From Candidatus Woesearchaeota archaeon (GTDB lineage Archaea; Nanobdellota; Nanobdellia; Woesearchaeales; DSVV01), in NCBI GenBank assembly GCA_016192995.1, contig JACPTB010000005.1:1-64000 (forward strand): DNA of 64,000 bases, in the 5' to 3' direction. Positions 16,830 through 25,692 of this stretch are shown piece after piece (within the stretch, counting starts at the first letter, position 1; each line of letters begins with the position of its first letter). A model generated the notes under the pieces. The model saw only the letters and a program-made list of their open reading frames with translations. It was not told where the DNA came from and searched no databases. A program made the position numbers and the translations under genes.

Positions 16830-16864
16830 AAACTATTTAAAGGATAAAACTTAAGCTGCCAATT

Positions 16865-18343
16865 ATGGGATTGTTTAATAGATTTAAGGCATTTCTGGCG
16901 AGAAAAGAAGCTGTTTCTGAGATCATAATCTCCGGACAAGATCTTGAAAACTGGATTAATCAACAAAGTTCTGAGGCTGTTCTTGTATTAGATAAAAGAC
17001 TCGAAGAGATATATAACCAATTAGCCCAGGAGATAAGCTCTTTAAAACAAAATATAAGCAATTTGCAGAAAGCTCAATTAATGAATGAGAATATTGTTGT
17101 TAAAGCAAAACAGATTATGGAAGGTAATCGAGAAACCTATATTAAAAGGCTCCTCCAGTTTATTGATAAACTCGATGTAACCAATAAAGGCTATTTTTCT
17201 GCAAAGAATTTAATGAATTTGTTTGAAGCAGAACTTGCGTTATTTTTAGAAGCCACCCCTAAAAACTATTATGTTTTACAGGAATTTTTCGCTCATGAAG
17301 CAAAAGCAATTACCAACAACATTCAAAATATCGGCAAAGAAATTATTATGATGAAAGGATTAATACAGCAAAGTAATGTTGATGAATTATATGCTGCTAA
17401 AAATCTCTTAAAAGAGATCTCTGATAAAAAACGTTTGGTTAAGGAAAAAGAATCACTTATTGCCCAGAAAAAGAAGGAAATACATGAATTGCTTTTGTCG
17501 CGGGAAAAAGTTGAGCAGAAACTTGAATCCTTGAAGAGAAGCGACGTGTTTGCTGAGTTTAATTCCCTTACGCAGAAACGCGACCTGGTATTAAAAGCTA
17601 TTAATGATATTGACAAAAATCTCTATGAAAAATTTTCTGTTCTTGACAGGCCGCTGCGAAAATATGCTCACGAAGGTTCTTATGATGAACTGATTGCAAA
17701 ATATTTAGTGCATGCAACAACGGCATTAGTTGAAGATGAAAAATTTGAATTGCTGATAGTACTTGAACAAGTTAAAACTGCCGTTGAACAGGATGCAGTA
17801 GCTTTGAAAGATAAGCAAAAAGAAAAAGTAATTGAAATAATTAAAATGTTAAACAGAGATGAACTGCTTACTATTAAAAAACAGTATCTCACCTTGAGAG
17901 CAGAAAAACAGGATCTTGAAAAGCGGATTAAAGTAAGCTCTCTGCAGCAGGATTATAATGAGCTTAGATACAAAATAGAACATTACCATAATAAAAGCAA
18001 AAGGCTTATTGAAGAGATTAATGAGCTTGAACGCACCATGTACCAAACACATATTGATCAACTTCAGAAAAAAATTAATGAAACATTGCACAAATTTAAC
18101 TCTCAGATTAAGGTTGATTTTACTCCACAGCAGCAATCCCCAGAAAAGAAAAAAGGAGAAAATAAAGACAACAATGATAAGACCATCAACGACACTGAAA
18201 AATCTGATCAACTACAATCTTCTTCACCTCAAAATACTGAACGTCCTTTACAAGGAACCACCGTAGAAATTGTTCTTGATGAAACTGCATTAAAAGAATT
18301 AAATCTTGACACTCCGCCTGCGTCTTCTCAGAAGAATCAATAA
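16865..18343 (+). CDS. Large coiled-coil protein, 492 aa
   Basis: Not assigned to a family. Heptad-rich coiled coil over most of residues 30-410 (EEIYNQLAQEISSLKQ; KEKESLIAQKKKEIHELLLS; ELRYKIEHYHNKSKRLIEE), then a low-complexity tail with Gln, Asn, Lys and Pro and a short C-terminal LDETALKELNLDTPP. The start MGLFNRFKAFLARK is an amphipathic, positively charged helix that might touch the membrane. Structural or scaffold function is likely. Follows the ZIP gene on the same strand by 60 bp. Confidence 0.7.
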   Translation: MGLFNRFKAFLARKEAVSEIIISGQDLENWINQQSSEAVLVLDKRLEEIYNQLAQEISSLKQNISNLQKAQLMNENIVVKAKQIMEGNRETYIKRLLQFIDKLDVTNKGYFSAKNLMNLFEAELALFLEATPKNYYVLQEFFAHEAKAITNNIQNIGKEIIMMKGLIQQSNVDELYAAKNLLKEISDKKRLVKEKESLIAQKKKEIHELLLSREKVEQKLESLKRSDVFAEFNSLTQKRDLVLKAINDIDKNLYEKFSVLDRPLRKYAHEGSYDELIAKYLVHATTALVEDEKFELLIVLEQVKTAVEQDAVALKDKQKEKVIEIIKMLNRDELLTIKKQYLTLRAEKQDLEKRIKVSSLQQDYNELRYKIEHYHNKSKRLIEEINELERTMYQTHIDQLQKKINETLHKFNSQIKVDFTPQQQSPEKKKGENKDNNDKTINDTEKSDQLQSSSPQNTERPLQGTTVEIVLDETALKELNLDTPPASSQKNQ

Positions 18344-18353
18344 GGAACAAGAA

Positions 18354-18639
18354 GCTCTGGTGAAAATCTTTCAGGTTTTATTAAAAATCACTATTTTTAA
18401 TCCCTGAGATCCTTCGGATTCAGGTAGCGCCGGTTCAGCTTAAACGTATTATTTTGATTGGATTTTTCTCTCTATAAATATAATCCAGACTCCCTCAATA
18501 ATATAAGTCAAGGATTCATAAGTTGGCTTGCGTCTGGGATTATAAGACTTGCCTATCGGCAAGGAACCCCGAAAAATCCTCACTACGACATAAGAAGAGC
18601 TTCACGAAATAGGCGCTAAAACTACATTTTCACCAGAGC
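18354..18639 (+). repeat. Structured element type 1, longest copy
   Basis: Outer arms GCTCTGGTGAAAAT and ATTTTCACCAGAGC pair perfectly. The 5' side has hairpins ATTAAAAATcactATTTTTAAT and GATCCTTCGGATTC; the core (GCGCC/GGCGC, GTTC, AGCTT/GAGCT, GGATTTTTC/GAAAAATCC) is intact. The apical insert is longer than in the 13958 copy, with CCAGAC/GTCTGG replacing its helix and the same CTTGCCTATCGGCAAG hairpin. The right arm encodes the last residues and stop of the convergent 18622 gene. Confidence 0.8.
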
Positions 18640-19104
18640 AAGAACAAGAGCAAGAACTATAAATGGAAGATATTTAATTATGATTTTTAACAGTATATTT
18701 AGCATTGTTTGGTTTATTTTTTTGTTTTTCTCGTAGTTTGTTGTGCAAAGGATACCACTGCTCATTCCAAAAATAAAAATAATAACACTAGCACTTTTTA
18801 AAAACAATATATTTGACACTGCTGCAAAGAGGATAAAGCTTAACAAATAAAATGTAAGAGCCTGTTCATCCTTTTTTAATAAGGCTAAACCAAATAATAT
18901 AACACTTAAACTTATCGTGAAAAAATCGAATTTTAGGGTATAAAATAAAAGAATTATTGCAATAATCACTAGCATTTTTTGAAGCAAGTGAAGATATTTT
19001 TTAGATGAAGTTAATTCTTCAGGAGCAATAAAAGCAAGAAACATACCTATAACAGGTGTAAGATATAGTATAATCGTCAATAATAAATATTCTTTAAAGA
19101 GCAT
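18622..19104 (-). CDS. Multi-span membrane protein of unknown function
   Basis: About 160 residues, almost all hydrophobic, with five probable helices (LLTIILYLTPVIGMFLAFI; MLVIIAIILLFYTLKF; ISLSVILFGLALL; FYLLSFILFAAVSNILFL; LPFIVLALVLALV). No conserved polar motif is seen. The ATG at 19104 is preferred to a GTG four codons upstream. Its last five codons and stop lie inside the right arm of the neighbouring structured element, so the end may have been altered by it. Confidence 0.6.
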   Translation of the reverse strand: MLFKEYLLLTIILYLTPVIGMFLAFIAPEELTSSKKYLHLLQKMLVIIAIILLFYTLKFDFFTISLSVILFGLALLKKDEQALTFYLLSFILFAAVSNILFLKSASVIIFIFGMSSGILCTTNYEKNKKINQTMLNILLKIIIKYLPFIVLALVLALVKM

Positions 19105-19122
19105 GATAATAATCACATTTAT

Positions 19123-20292
19123 TTATTTATAAATGTGATTAGTTATTATCTTAGAAAATATCCTAAACGCTGCATCTTCTTTAGCTATACGTGGCATTTC
19201 TTCAATGTTATGTTTAGTGATAATCAACGCTTTAATCGTATCCGAGCATAATGTCGAAATATCATTTGCAACTATCATATCGCAGTTTTTTTCTTCGAGC
19301 TTTTGTCGGGCATTATCGATAAGGTTATTGCTTTCTAAAGCGAAACCAATAATTTTCTGATGAGGTAGTTTAAATGCAGATATCTCTTTTAAAATATCAA
19401 TATTTGGTTTTAATTCTAATACCACCGATTCCACTGTTTTTTTAAGTTTAAGAGGATTGTAGTTCGCAGGTATAAAATCACAAACTGCTGCGCAGCTGAT
19501 AAAAATATCAGCCTGCGGGAAATGACAGCTTACTTTATCAAACATCTCCTTTGTTTTCATTGGCCCTTCGATATGAATCACTTTTGCTCCAAGTTCAAGA
19601 CCAGCCTGACATAGTGCATTTCCCATTTTTCCCGATGATTTATTAGTAATAATTCGAACCGGATCAATTTCTTCATACGTTGGACCTGAAGTAATAAGCA
19701 CGGTTCTTCCCGCGAGTATTTTTTTAGGTTTTGCCGTAAATAGTTTATGTATCTCTTCAACTATTCTTTCTGGCTCCAGCAATCTTCCTAATCCTTCATA
19801 GCCACAAGCTAGGCCACCATATTCAGGACCAATAAATTTTATACCTCGTTGTTTGAGCTTTTCGATGTTTTCTTGCGTAATAGGATTCTCGTACATTTTA
19901 CAATTCATAGCAGGAGCTATAATTATTGGCGACGTAGTTGCAAGAACAGTGGTTGTTAAATAATCATCAGCAATGCCATGCGCTATTTTTGCAATGATAT
20001 TTGCGGTAGCTGGCGCAATAAGAAGAAGATCTGCTTTGTCGCTTAAGGAAATATGCTCAACATGATGCACGTAATCCTTCCATTTCATATCATGATCAAA
20101 CATTTGATCATGAATAGGACAAAGATCTCCAAGTTGCGAGATATCAAGCAATTGTTTTGCATGTTCTGTTATAATAATTTCAACATGATATATTTGTTTA
20201 AGGAGTTTAATAAGATCAATAACTTTGCCAACGGCAATTGAGCCTGTAATACCTAAGATAATAGTTTTCTTTTGATATAAAGTAGGTTGCAT
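19123..20292 (-). CDS. coaBC: Bifunctional CoaBC (phosphopantothenoylcysteine synthetase/decarboxylase)
   Basis: Two consecutive steps of coenzyme A synthesis. The N-terminal flavin-dependent decarboxylase domain (about 1-185) has LGITGSIAVGKVI, the catalytic-His region HHVEHISLSDKADLLLIAPATANI, IIAPAMNCKMYENP and GGLACG with the active cysteine. The C-terminal synthetase domain (about 190-390) has VLITSGPTYEEIDPVRIITNKSSGKMG and ADIFISCAAVCDFIP. Start 20292 (MQPTLYQKK) is chosen because the longer frame runs into a structured element and is not conserved. CoaB/C fusions occur in bacteria and archaea. Confidence 0.93.
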   Translation of the reverse strand: MQPTLYQKKTIILGITGSIAVGKVIDLIKLLKQIYHVEIIITEHAKQLLDISQLGDLCPIHDQMFDHDMKWKDYVHHVEHISLSDKADLLLIAPATANIIAKIAHGIADDYLTTTVLATTSPIIIAPAMNCKMYENPITQENIEKLKQRGIKFIGPEYGGLACGYEGLGRLLEPERIVEEIHKLFTAKPKKILAGRTVLITSGPTYEEIDPVRIITNKSSGKMGNALCQAGLELGAKVIHIEGPMKTKEMFDKVSCHFPQADIFISCAAVCDFIPANYNPLKLKKTVESVVLELKPNIDILKEISAFKLPHQKIIGFALESNNLIDNARQKLEEKNCDMIVANDISTLCSDTIKALIITKHNIEEMPRIAKEDAAFRIFSKIITNHIYK

Positions 20293-20337
20293 TATAGCTA
20301 GAAAGAAGAAACGTATTATATAATTTACTTTTAAAAC

Positions 20338-20504
20338 GGCACAATCCAAAAAATGAGTGATATTGCGAAAATGCCTTCGGCAGCCACGGAAAATCACTAT
20401 TTTCCTAGTTGCGTTCGTTTCACTCAGCAACCACCATCGGCTCGGCTGTAGATGTTTGTTATGGAAGATGCTATCCTAATATCACTTACAAATTGGATTG
20501 TGCC
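20338..20504 (+). repeat. Structured element type 1, CACCATC variant, decayed copy
   Basis: Outer arms GGCACAATCCAA and TTGGATTGTGCC and the second stem GTGATATTGCG are shared with the intact copy at 51326. Relative to that copy, about 45 bp with its own hairpin (GGAAAATCACTATTTTCC) is inserted after the CTTCGGCA hairpin, and everything from the apical loop to the 3' side of P1 is deleted, so P1-P3 can no longer form. Confidence 0.7.
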
Positions 20505-20561
20505 TTTAAAACAATAGATTTATAAACACATTAGCAGATAAATTAAATTTAGTGATACTTA

Positions 20562-21182
20562 ATGGATTTTTTTGAAAAAATTAAAAGTGTTTTATTTCAT
20601 CCTACTGATTTTTTTAATCAATTGCCTAAAGAGAAAGGTCTTGGGCAAGCATTTACGTTTCTTGCTTTATTTGGAGTAGTGTATGCATTGTTATCATCAC
20701 TTATTTCAATGTTTTCTGTGTCATTAGTATCCATATTATTGTCACAAACAATGAATTTGCCATTTCAAGAAAGTATGGGTACACCTTCTTTGATCTTTGG
20801 GATGACTGGAATATTAGGTTTTGTGGTGCAGTTTGTAGTTAGTTATATTGGCTTAATAGTGTTTAGTTTTGTACTGGTGGGAATTTTATATCTATGGCTT
20901 TTACTATGGGGAGGAAAAGCAGATTATACTGAAACGTATAAACTATGGGTTTATGCCAGCACACCACAATTATTACTTGGTTGGATTCCATTAGTTGGCT
21001 TCCTTGCTTGGATTTACAAAGTGGTTTTGTTAGTTATTGGAACAGAAATTGTCCATAAGTTATCACGAACAAGAGCAGTACTTGCTTATGTTGTACCAAT
21101 GGTGTTACTATTTATTTTAGGGATTATTTTGGTAATTGTGTTTATTGGATTATTTGGCGGAGCTTTAATGAGTGGATTGTAA
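20562..21182 (+). CDS. Yip1-family membrane protein
   Basis: The start MDFFEKIKSVLFHPTDFFNQLPKE is the typical opening of prokaryotic Yip1 proteins (F-x-P-x-x-F-F), followed by five hydrophobic helices. GWIPLVGFLAWIYKVVLLVIG corresponds to the conserved fourth helix region. Function in archaea unknown. Its 3' end overlaps the convergent dus gene by 18 bp. A TATA-like ATTTATAAAC is about 40 bp upstream. Confidence 0.8.
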   Translation: MDFFEKIKSVLFHPTDFFNQLPKEKGLGQAFTFLALFGVVYALLSSLISMFSVSLVSILLSQTMNLPFQESMGTPSLIFGMTGILGFVVQFVVSYIGLIVFSFVLVGILYLWLLLWGGKADYTETYKLWVYASTPQLLLGWIPLVGFLAWIYKVVLLVIGTEIVHKLSRTRAVLAYVVPMVLLFILGIILVIVFIGLFGGALMSGL

Positions 21183-22163
21183 AGCACGCAATAAATCTTC
21201 TTCATGCTTAATCTGAACAATTTTCTGGCGTAAACTTGCGCCGCCTTCGATACCCTTTGTGAAATTCATACCATGCTCTTTCAAAGAAGTAAATGGAAGA
21301 CCATATTTTTTCCATAGTTCATAATATTCTAAAAACATTTTAACCTTCAATTGTTTTTCTTCTTCCTTGGTCATTTTTTCTATTTTTTTAGTTGCAAGAT
21401 AATGATTTATCTTCGTAAAAATATAAGGATTGCCTAATGCTGCCCTTCCAATAAGAATTCCATCACAAGCTGTTTCTGAAAACATCTTCTCCGCAGAAAG
21501 CTCATCATCAACATCGCCATTCCCAATAACTGGAATAGAAACAGCTTCTTTTACTTTTTTAATGAGACTCCAATCTGCTTTGCCTGCGTAGCCTTGTTTT
21601 TGTGTTCTAGGATGAAGAAAAATTGCCTTTGCTCCAGCTTGTTCTGCAAGCTTTGCAACTTCAATGCAATTAATAGTTGCTTCATCTATACCTGAACGAA
21701 TTTTAATAGTTACTGGAATAGAAACATGCTCTGAAAGTTTTTTAACCAATGCTGCAACCTTCTCGGGAGTTTGCAGCATTGCTGATCCTGCACCTTGTCC
21801 AGTAATTTTATCTGCCGGGCAACCCATGTTAATGTTGATCATATCACATTTTTTCTCAACAATTTTCGATGCTTGAACAATATAATCAATGTCATGGCCA
21901 AATAATTGAATTGCTACAGGATGTTCATCATCTGCAATAGTTAAACGCTTCAGCTCAGCAATATTGCCTCGCAAAATTGACGTTGAAGAAACAAACTCAG
22001 TCATCACTAATCCAGCGCCATATCTCTTGCACAAAGATCTAAATGCTACATCAGTATAGCCTGCCATTGGTGAAAGAAAGATTTTGTTTTTGAATGAGAC
22101 CGCACCAATTTTCAGAGAACTTTGCAAAATACTCGCATAGCTCGGGTTACTGCCAGTTCGCAT
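21165..22163 (-). CDS. dus: tRNA-dihydrouridine synthase, start overlapped by a structured repeat
   Basis: FMN-dependent reduction of uridine in tRNA. The TIM-barrel starts at LKIGAVSFKNKIFLSPMAGYTD; ININMGCPADKITGQGAGSAML holds the catalytic cysteine, followed by IKIRSGID, HPRTQKQGYAGKADW, IPVIGNGDVDD and DGILIGRAALGNP. About 315 residues belong to the family. Everything upstream of LKIG is encoded by a type 1 repeat (22114-22276), whose arm ends exactly where the usual MKIG start would be; the codon there is now CTG. The first usable ATG is in the repeat (22163, giving 20 extra residues); TTG at 22127 or CTG at 22115 are other options. Confidence 0.9.
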   Translation of the reverse strand: MRTGSNPSYASILQSSLKIGAVSFKNKIFLSPMAGYTDVAFRSLCKRYGAGLVMTEFVSSTSILRGNIAELKRLTIADDEHPVAIQLFGHDIDYIVQASKIVEKKCDMININMGCPADKITGQGAGSAMLQTPEKVAALVKKLSEHVSIPVTIKIRSGIDEATINCIEVAKLAEQAGAKAIFLHPRTQKQGYAGKADWSLIKKVKEAVSIPVIGNGDVDDELSAEKMFSETACDGILIGRAALGNPYIFTKINHYLATKKIEKMTKEEEKQLKVKMFLEYYELWKKYGLPFTSLKEHGMNFTKGIEGGASLRQKIVQIKHEEDLLRALQSTH

Positions 22164-22276
22164 TGAGATATATTTTTGACAAAGCAATTTTCTCTCTGGA
22201 ACCTCGAAAATTGCTTGATATGCACTTCGAAAATGCTCACGAAATTGGCAGTAACCATAATTTTGCAAAGTTCTCT
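22114..22276 (+). repeat. Structured element type 1 (AGAGAACTTTGC arms) over the dus start
   Basis: Outer arms AGAGAACTTTGCAAAAT and ATTTTGCAAAGTTCTCT; P1 GGTTACTGCC with GGCAGTAACC; GTTC; P2 GCATT with AATGC; TCAC loop; P3 GCAATTTTC with GAAAATTGC; apical TCTCTGGAACCTC. The left arm abuts the conserved dus coding sequence and the right arm ends 24 bp before the end of nadM. The element is read on the strand opposite to dus. Confidence 0.85.
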
Positions 22277-22299
22277 TCATAATACACCCAACTACAAAA

Positions 22300-22821
22300 C
22301 TACAACTCCAAATGTTTTATCCGTTCTTCTCCATCAAATCTTTTTATTAATTCATAGACAATAGGATCAACAAATTGTTTCCAATCAGAATGTTCATGAA
22401 TTCTTTTCCTAATTTCTTCTGCAACAATACCAAAATAACGTTCATTAATCCATGCAATTCCATATTTTTCTTTTTCAAATAACTTTTTTACTAATTCATT
22501 ACCGGTTACTACAACATCTATCTTCCCGGTATATTTAAGCGTATGGGCAACCCATTTATTGTTATCATTAATATCTGGAACTTCATGTATTTGATAATTT
22601 GAAATGTTATGCTTTTCTAAAGTTAATTCAATCATTGCTCGTCTTTCTGCTGTTGAAAACGGATTCTTTTTTGTATGGCTTTCTTGAGATGAACCAATAA
22701 CTATTTTAATTAAAGAATACTGCCCAGAGATTCTTTTAATAACTTCTAAATGACCCTGATGGAACGGCTGGAACCTGCCTATGAATAAAGCAATCTTCAA
22801 TGCTTGCATATTTTTTGTCAT
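22300..22821 (-). CDS. nadM: Nicotinamide-nucleotide adenylyltransferase, archaeal type
   Basis: Joins ATP and NMN to make NAD+. The nucleotidyltransferase motif LFIGRFQPFHQGHLEVI is at the N terminus, and the second ATP motif NPFSTAERRAMIE and VVVTGNELV follow; length (about 170) fits archaeal NadM. The ATG at 22821 lies 25 bp from the shared TATA box at 22846; ATG at 22809 is an alternative. Divergent from the 22877 gene. With coaBC and ribL it makes a small regional concentration of cofactor genes, though not one operon. Confidence 0.93.
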   Translation of the reverse strand: MTKNMQALKIALFIGRFQPFHQGHLEVIKRISGQYSLIKIVIGSSQESHTKKNPFSTAERRAMIELTLEKHNISNYQIHEVPDINDNNKWVAHTLKYTGKIDVVVTGNELVKKLFEKEKYGIAWINERYFGIVAEEIRKRIHEHSDWKQFVDPIVYELIKRFDGEERIKHLEL

Positions 22822-22845
22822 TAGTTAGTAGAGTTCCAAAGCAAT

Positions 22846-22855
22846 GTTTATAAAT
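22846..22855. promoter_or_regulatory. Bidirectional TATA box
   Basis: The near-palindrome TTTATAAATG lies 25 bp before the nadM ATG (22821, minus) and 22-31 bp before an ATG at 22877 (plus). Both genes lack ribosome binding sites. One symmetric TATA element seems to serve two leaderless divergent promoters. It also shows that an in-frame ATG at 22844 is promoter, not coding. Confidence 0.5.
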
Positions 22856-22876
22856 GCTATGCTATTCCCCTCTTCC

Positions 22877-23623
22877 ATGGCAGAACCACCCGATGAAGAG
22901 ATACTAAAAGTAGTTTCCAACAAATGTTCTCTTGAAACTGTTATTGAAACATTAGAACCAGAATTTTATAAAGCACTATTGTCATTAGGAGTTCAATTTA
23001 ATGATGCTGAACATTCAATTGATATCACTAATATTGACTTAACCGGTAGTGCAACATATAATGTTATTACTGAGAAATACCAGCAGAACCCTGGCGAATG
23101 TATCGAACACTTGAGAGACACTGTTTTATATTGCTGGATTAAAAAAAATGTTCATGAAAACAGTGGTATTTTACATAAAGGACGTCTTCTGTCAATAGAT
23201 AGTCATCTTGGATTAATAGATCGATTGTTATGGCTTTCCTCAGAACTTACTTTTGAGGAAACATCTGTAATTGGATCACAAGATCAAAAAGTAGTTATCT
23301 ATGAACTAGTTACTCATGCTGGTCAAGTAATGGTTGAACACAATATTGTTGCACCTCCCAAATCTGCCTATGAAACACCTTTAAACCAATCTGATGCAGA
23401 AACATGGAACTTTGTGGTTGCCATGATCTACATTAATGATATTAACCGGCGAGCATTTGCATTAGGTTATGCAAAAGAGGATATCATTGCATTCGCTGGC
23501 CATGATCCCTTAGGATTTCCCAACAAAATCAAGTTCAAGCCTCAAAATATAGATAAGAATATTCAAGTTAGAGAACATCATGCTCATTTATTTGTTGAAC
23601 CACTGAATCCTTATATGCAATAA
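22877..23623 (+). CDS. Hypothetical protein, 248 aa
   Basis: Not recognised. Acidic soluble protein without signal or membrane span. Notable parts are DTVLYCWIKKNVHENSGILH, a helical middle (LGLIDRLLWLSSELTFEE) and a C-terminal region rich in His and Asp (AFAGHDPLGFPNK, REHHAHLFVEP), which might bind metal. Start 22877 is set by the TATA box at 22846; the longer frame (22844) would begin inside that box. Followed within 5 bp by a structured element. Confidence 0.6.
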   Translation: MAEPPDEEILKVVSNKCSLETVIETLEPEFYKALLSLGVQFNDAEHSIDITNIDLTGSATYNVITEKYQQNPGECIEHLRDTVLYCWIKKNVHENSGILHKGRLLSIDSHLGLIDRLLWLSSELTFEETSVIGSQDQKVVIYELVTHAGQVMVEHNIVAPPKSAYETPLNQSDAETWNFVVAMIYINDINRRAFALGYAKEDIIAFAGHDPLGFPNKIKFKPQNIDKNIQVREHHAHLFVEPLNPYMQ

Positions 23624-23627
23624 TATT

Positions 23628-23790
23628 AGAGAACTTTGCAAAATACTCGCAAAGCTCGGGTTACTGCCGGTTCGCATTGAAATATCCTTTTAACAAAGCA
23701 ATTTTCTCTCTGGAACTCCGAAAATTGCTCGATAAATATTTCGAAAATGCTCACCAAATAGGCAGTAACCATAATTTTGCAAAGTTCTCC
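23628..23790 (+). repeat. Structured element type 1 (AGAGAACTTTGC arms)
   Basis: Same architecture as the 22114 copy: arms AGAGAACTTTGCAAAAT/ATTTTGCAAAGTTCTC, P1 GGTTACTGCC/GGCAGTAACC, P2 GCATT/AATGC, P3 GCAATTTTC/GAAAATTGC, loop TCTCTGGAACTCC. It fills the whole space between the convergent 22877 and ribL genes. Confidence 0.85.
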
Positions 23791-23798
23791 TTAGATAT

Positions 23799-24206
23799 CT
23801 AAGGTGAGTTTGACTGCCTAAATTTAGAACTTTTATATTCGTCAGGTTTAAAAGATGGTATTCGCTTAATCAGAATAGGTAAATTATTTTGCATGATATA
23901 TTCTTCAACATTATTTGACTGTTGATCATAACCAAGACAAATAACATCTGGTTTGTATTCGCCAATAACGGTTAACAGGTCTTCTTTATTGCCGAGAACA
24001 ACTTTTGTTGGAATTTCAGAGGCTTCAACCGCTTTTTTACGTTCTTGTTCTGATTGTTTTGGGAGAAAACCCTTTATTTTTTTAACAGTATCATCTCGCG
24101 CAATAACTACCATCAATTCATCACCGTATGATTTTGCCTGCTGGAGATAATACCTATGACCTTGATGAAATAAATCAAAAGTCCCAAATGCCATAACACG
24201 TACCAT
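23799..24206 (-). CDS. ribL: FAD synthase (RibL, archaeal cytidylyltransferase type)
   Basis: Transfers AMP to FMN to form FAD. The 135-residue nucleotidyltransferase has MAFGTFDLFHQGHRYYLQQA (HxGH), VVIARDDTVKKIKG, and PDVICLGYDQ; these and the size match archaeal RibL rather than bacterial RibF. Glycerol-3-phosphate cytidylyltransferase is the nearest alternative, but archaeal context favours RibL. Leaderless-looking start. Confidence 0.88.
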   Translation of the reverse strand: MVRVMAFGTFDLFHQGHRYYLQQAKSYGDELMVVIARDDTVKKIKGFLPKQSEQERKKAVEASEIPTKVVLGNKEDLLTVIGEYKPDVICLGYDQQSNNVEEYIMQNNLPILIKRIPSFKPDEYKSSKFRQSNSP

Positions 24207-24386
24207 AGATCCTTAAATGAGATAATTATTTAAAAAAGTTGTTAATACCTGGAATTCCGTCACCATATAGTTACTAAATATCTCAATTTTCTCGTCTACA
24301 TAATAATCTTTAAATACGAGTAGGTATTTGCCCATAATAATCAGAGTAATATATCACAAGGGGAGATATTTTTGAGGTGTTGGTTA

Positions 24387-25691
24387 ATGAAAAAATCTGG
24401 TGTAGTCAAGTTATTTGCGGTAGCATTAGTGCTTATTTTTCTTATAGGATGCAATCAAACTAATAAAGAGATCGAAGATTTGAAAAAAGAGGGTGAAAAA
24501 TTATCTGATTCTATCAATCAAGCAACACAGGAAACTCAAAAAGAACAAGAGAACGATAATAAGAAAAGCGATGCTGCAGAAGCTCTTGATCAAGAAAAAG
24601 AAAAATTGAAAAAAGAATTTGAAACCGTTGATAAAAAAGAACAAGAAAAAACTAAACAACAACTCATTGAAGAATTAGGAGATCAAGCAGTTGATATGAA
24701 AGCCAGTGAAGTAATTTCTAAAACATACTATGCAGGTGATTTTATCAAACTCGTACCTGTTGCTACAGATTTAGACGGTGATCATGTGCTGTTTAGATTC
24801 AGCCATCCCCTCGATGCAAAAGGCGAATGGCAGACAACAAAACGCGATGTAGGCGAATATCTTGTCACCGTTGTTGCCTCAGACGGCAAAAGCAAAGTGC
24901 CAAAACAAGTAAGATTAATTATCAAAAATAGAAATGCTGCTCCAGAAATCCAGCTGAACGATATTACGGTAAAAGAAGGAGAAAAAGTTGTCTTAAAACC
25001 TAAAGTTACTGATCCTGAAGGAGATTCAGTAAAAATAAGTTATTCGGGCTGGATGAAAAGCGCTGAGTATCAAACAACATATACTGACGCAGGCAAATAC
25101 ACAGTCATTGCAGCCGCCCAAGATAGTCAGGGCAATAAAGGAACTAAAGCAATACAAGTTACTGTTCTTGATGTAAACAGAGTTCCACAATTAATCCGAG
25201 CAGTGCATGATGTTATTGTAGTGCGGGAAGGAGAGACTATTGATTTAAAACCAAAAGATTCTCTCAGTGATGATGGAATCAAATATACCTACTCGCCACC
25301 GTTCAATGATCAAGGAACATGGACACCAGGAGATGATGACGCTGGTGAATATACTACAACAATTACTATAACTGATGGCAACACGACAACGTCAAAAGCA
25401 ATTAAACTAAAAGTTGAAGCTAAAAATCATGCTCCTGTATTAAAACCAATGCAAGACTGGTTGATTCAAATGGGTGAAACATTCACTGCGCGGCCAGAAA
25501 TTTCAGATTCAGATGGAGATACAATTACTTTAACGTATTCAAAACCCTTGGATAATAATGGAGTTTGGAGAACAAAACCAGGAGATAATGGTGTGTATAA
25601 GATAACCGTAACAGCTTCAGACGGCAAAGAAGAAGCAACCCAGACCTTTAAATTAACCGTAAATGCGCCGCCTGAATTTATTATTAAGTAA
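24387..25691 (+). CDS. Lipoprotein with coiled coil and four Ig/cadherin-like repeats
   Basis: Surface lipoprotein of about 434 residues. Lipobox LIGC follows the hydrophobic leader (LFAVALVLIF). Residues about 25-105 are a charged coiled coil (EKEKLKKEFETVDKKEQEK). The remainder is four similar beta-sandwich repeats of about 80 residues marked by D-x-DGD, YS-x-P(L), G-x-W-x-T, GEY/GKY-x-V and ASDGK. Start 24387 has GAGGTG 9 nt upstream; the longer frame begins with TTG. Possibly a cell-surface spacer or adhesin. Confidence 0.8.
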   Translation: MKKSGVVKLFAVALVLIFLIGCNQTNKEIEDLKKEGEKLSDSINQATQETQKEQENDNKKSDAAEALDQEKEKLKKEFETVDKKEQEKTKQQLIEELGDQAVDMKASEVISKTYYAGDFIKLVPVATDLDGDHVLFRFSHPLDAKGEWQTTKRDVGEYLVTVVASDGKSKVPKQVRLIIKNRNAAPEIQLNDITVKEGEKVVLKPKVTDPEGDSVKISYSGWMKSAEYQTTYTDAGKYTVIAAAQDSQGNKGTKAIQVTVLDVNRVPQLIRAVHDVIVVREGETIDLKPKDSLSDDGIKYTYSPPFNDQGTWTPGDDDAGEYTTTITITDGNTTTSKAIKLKVEAKNHAPVLKPMQDWLIQMGETFTARPEISDSDGDTITLTYSKPLDNNGVWRTKPGDNGVYKITVTASDGKEEATQTFKLTVNAPPEFIIK

Positions 25692-25692
25692 T

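Noticed and set aside
20293-20430. N-terminal extension of CoaBC
   Set aside because: The extension is translated from a decayed structured element; the flavoprotein fold begins after 20292.
22844-22876. Start of the 22877 protein at 22844
   Set aside because: The ATG at 22844 is part of the TATA box TTTATAAATG.
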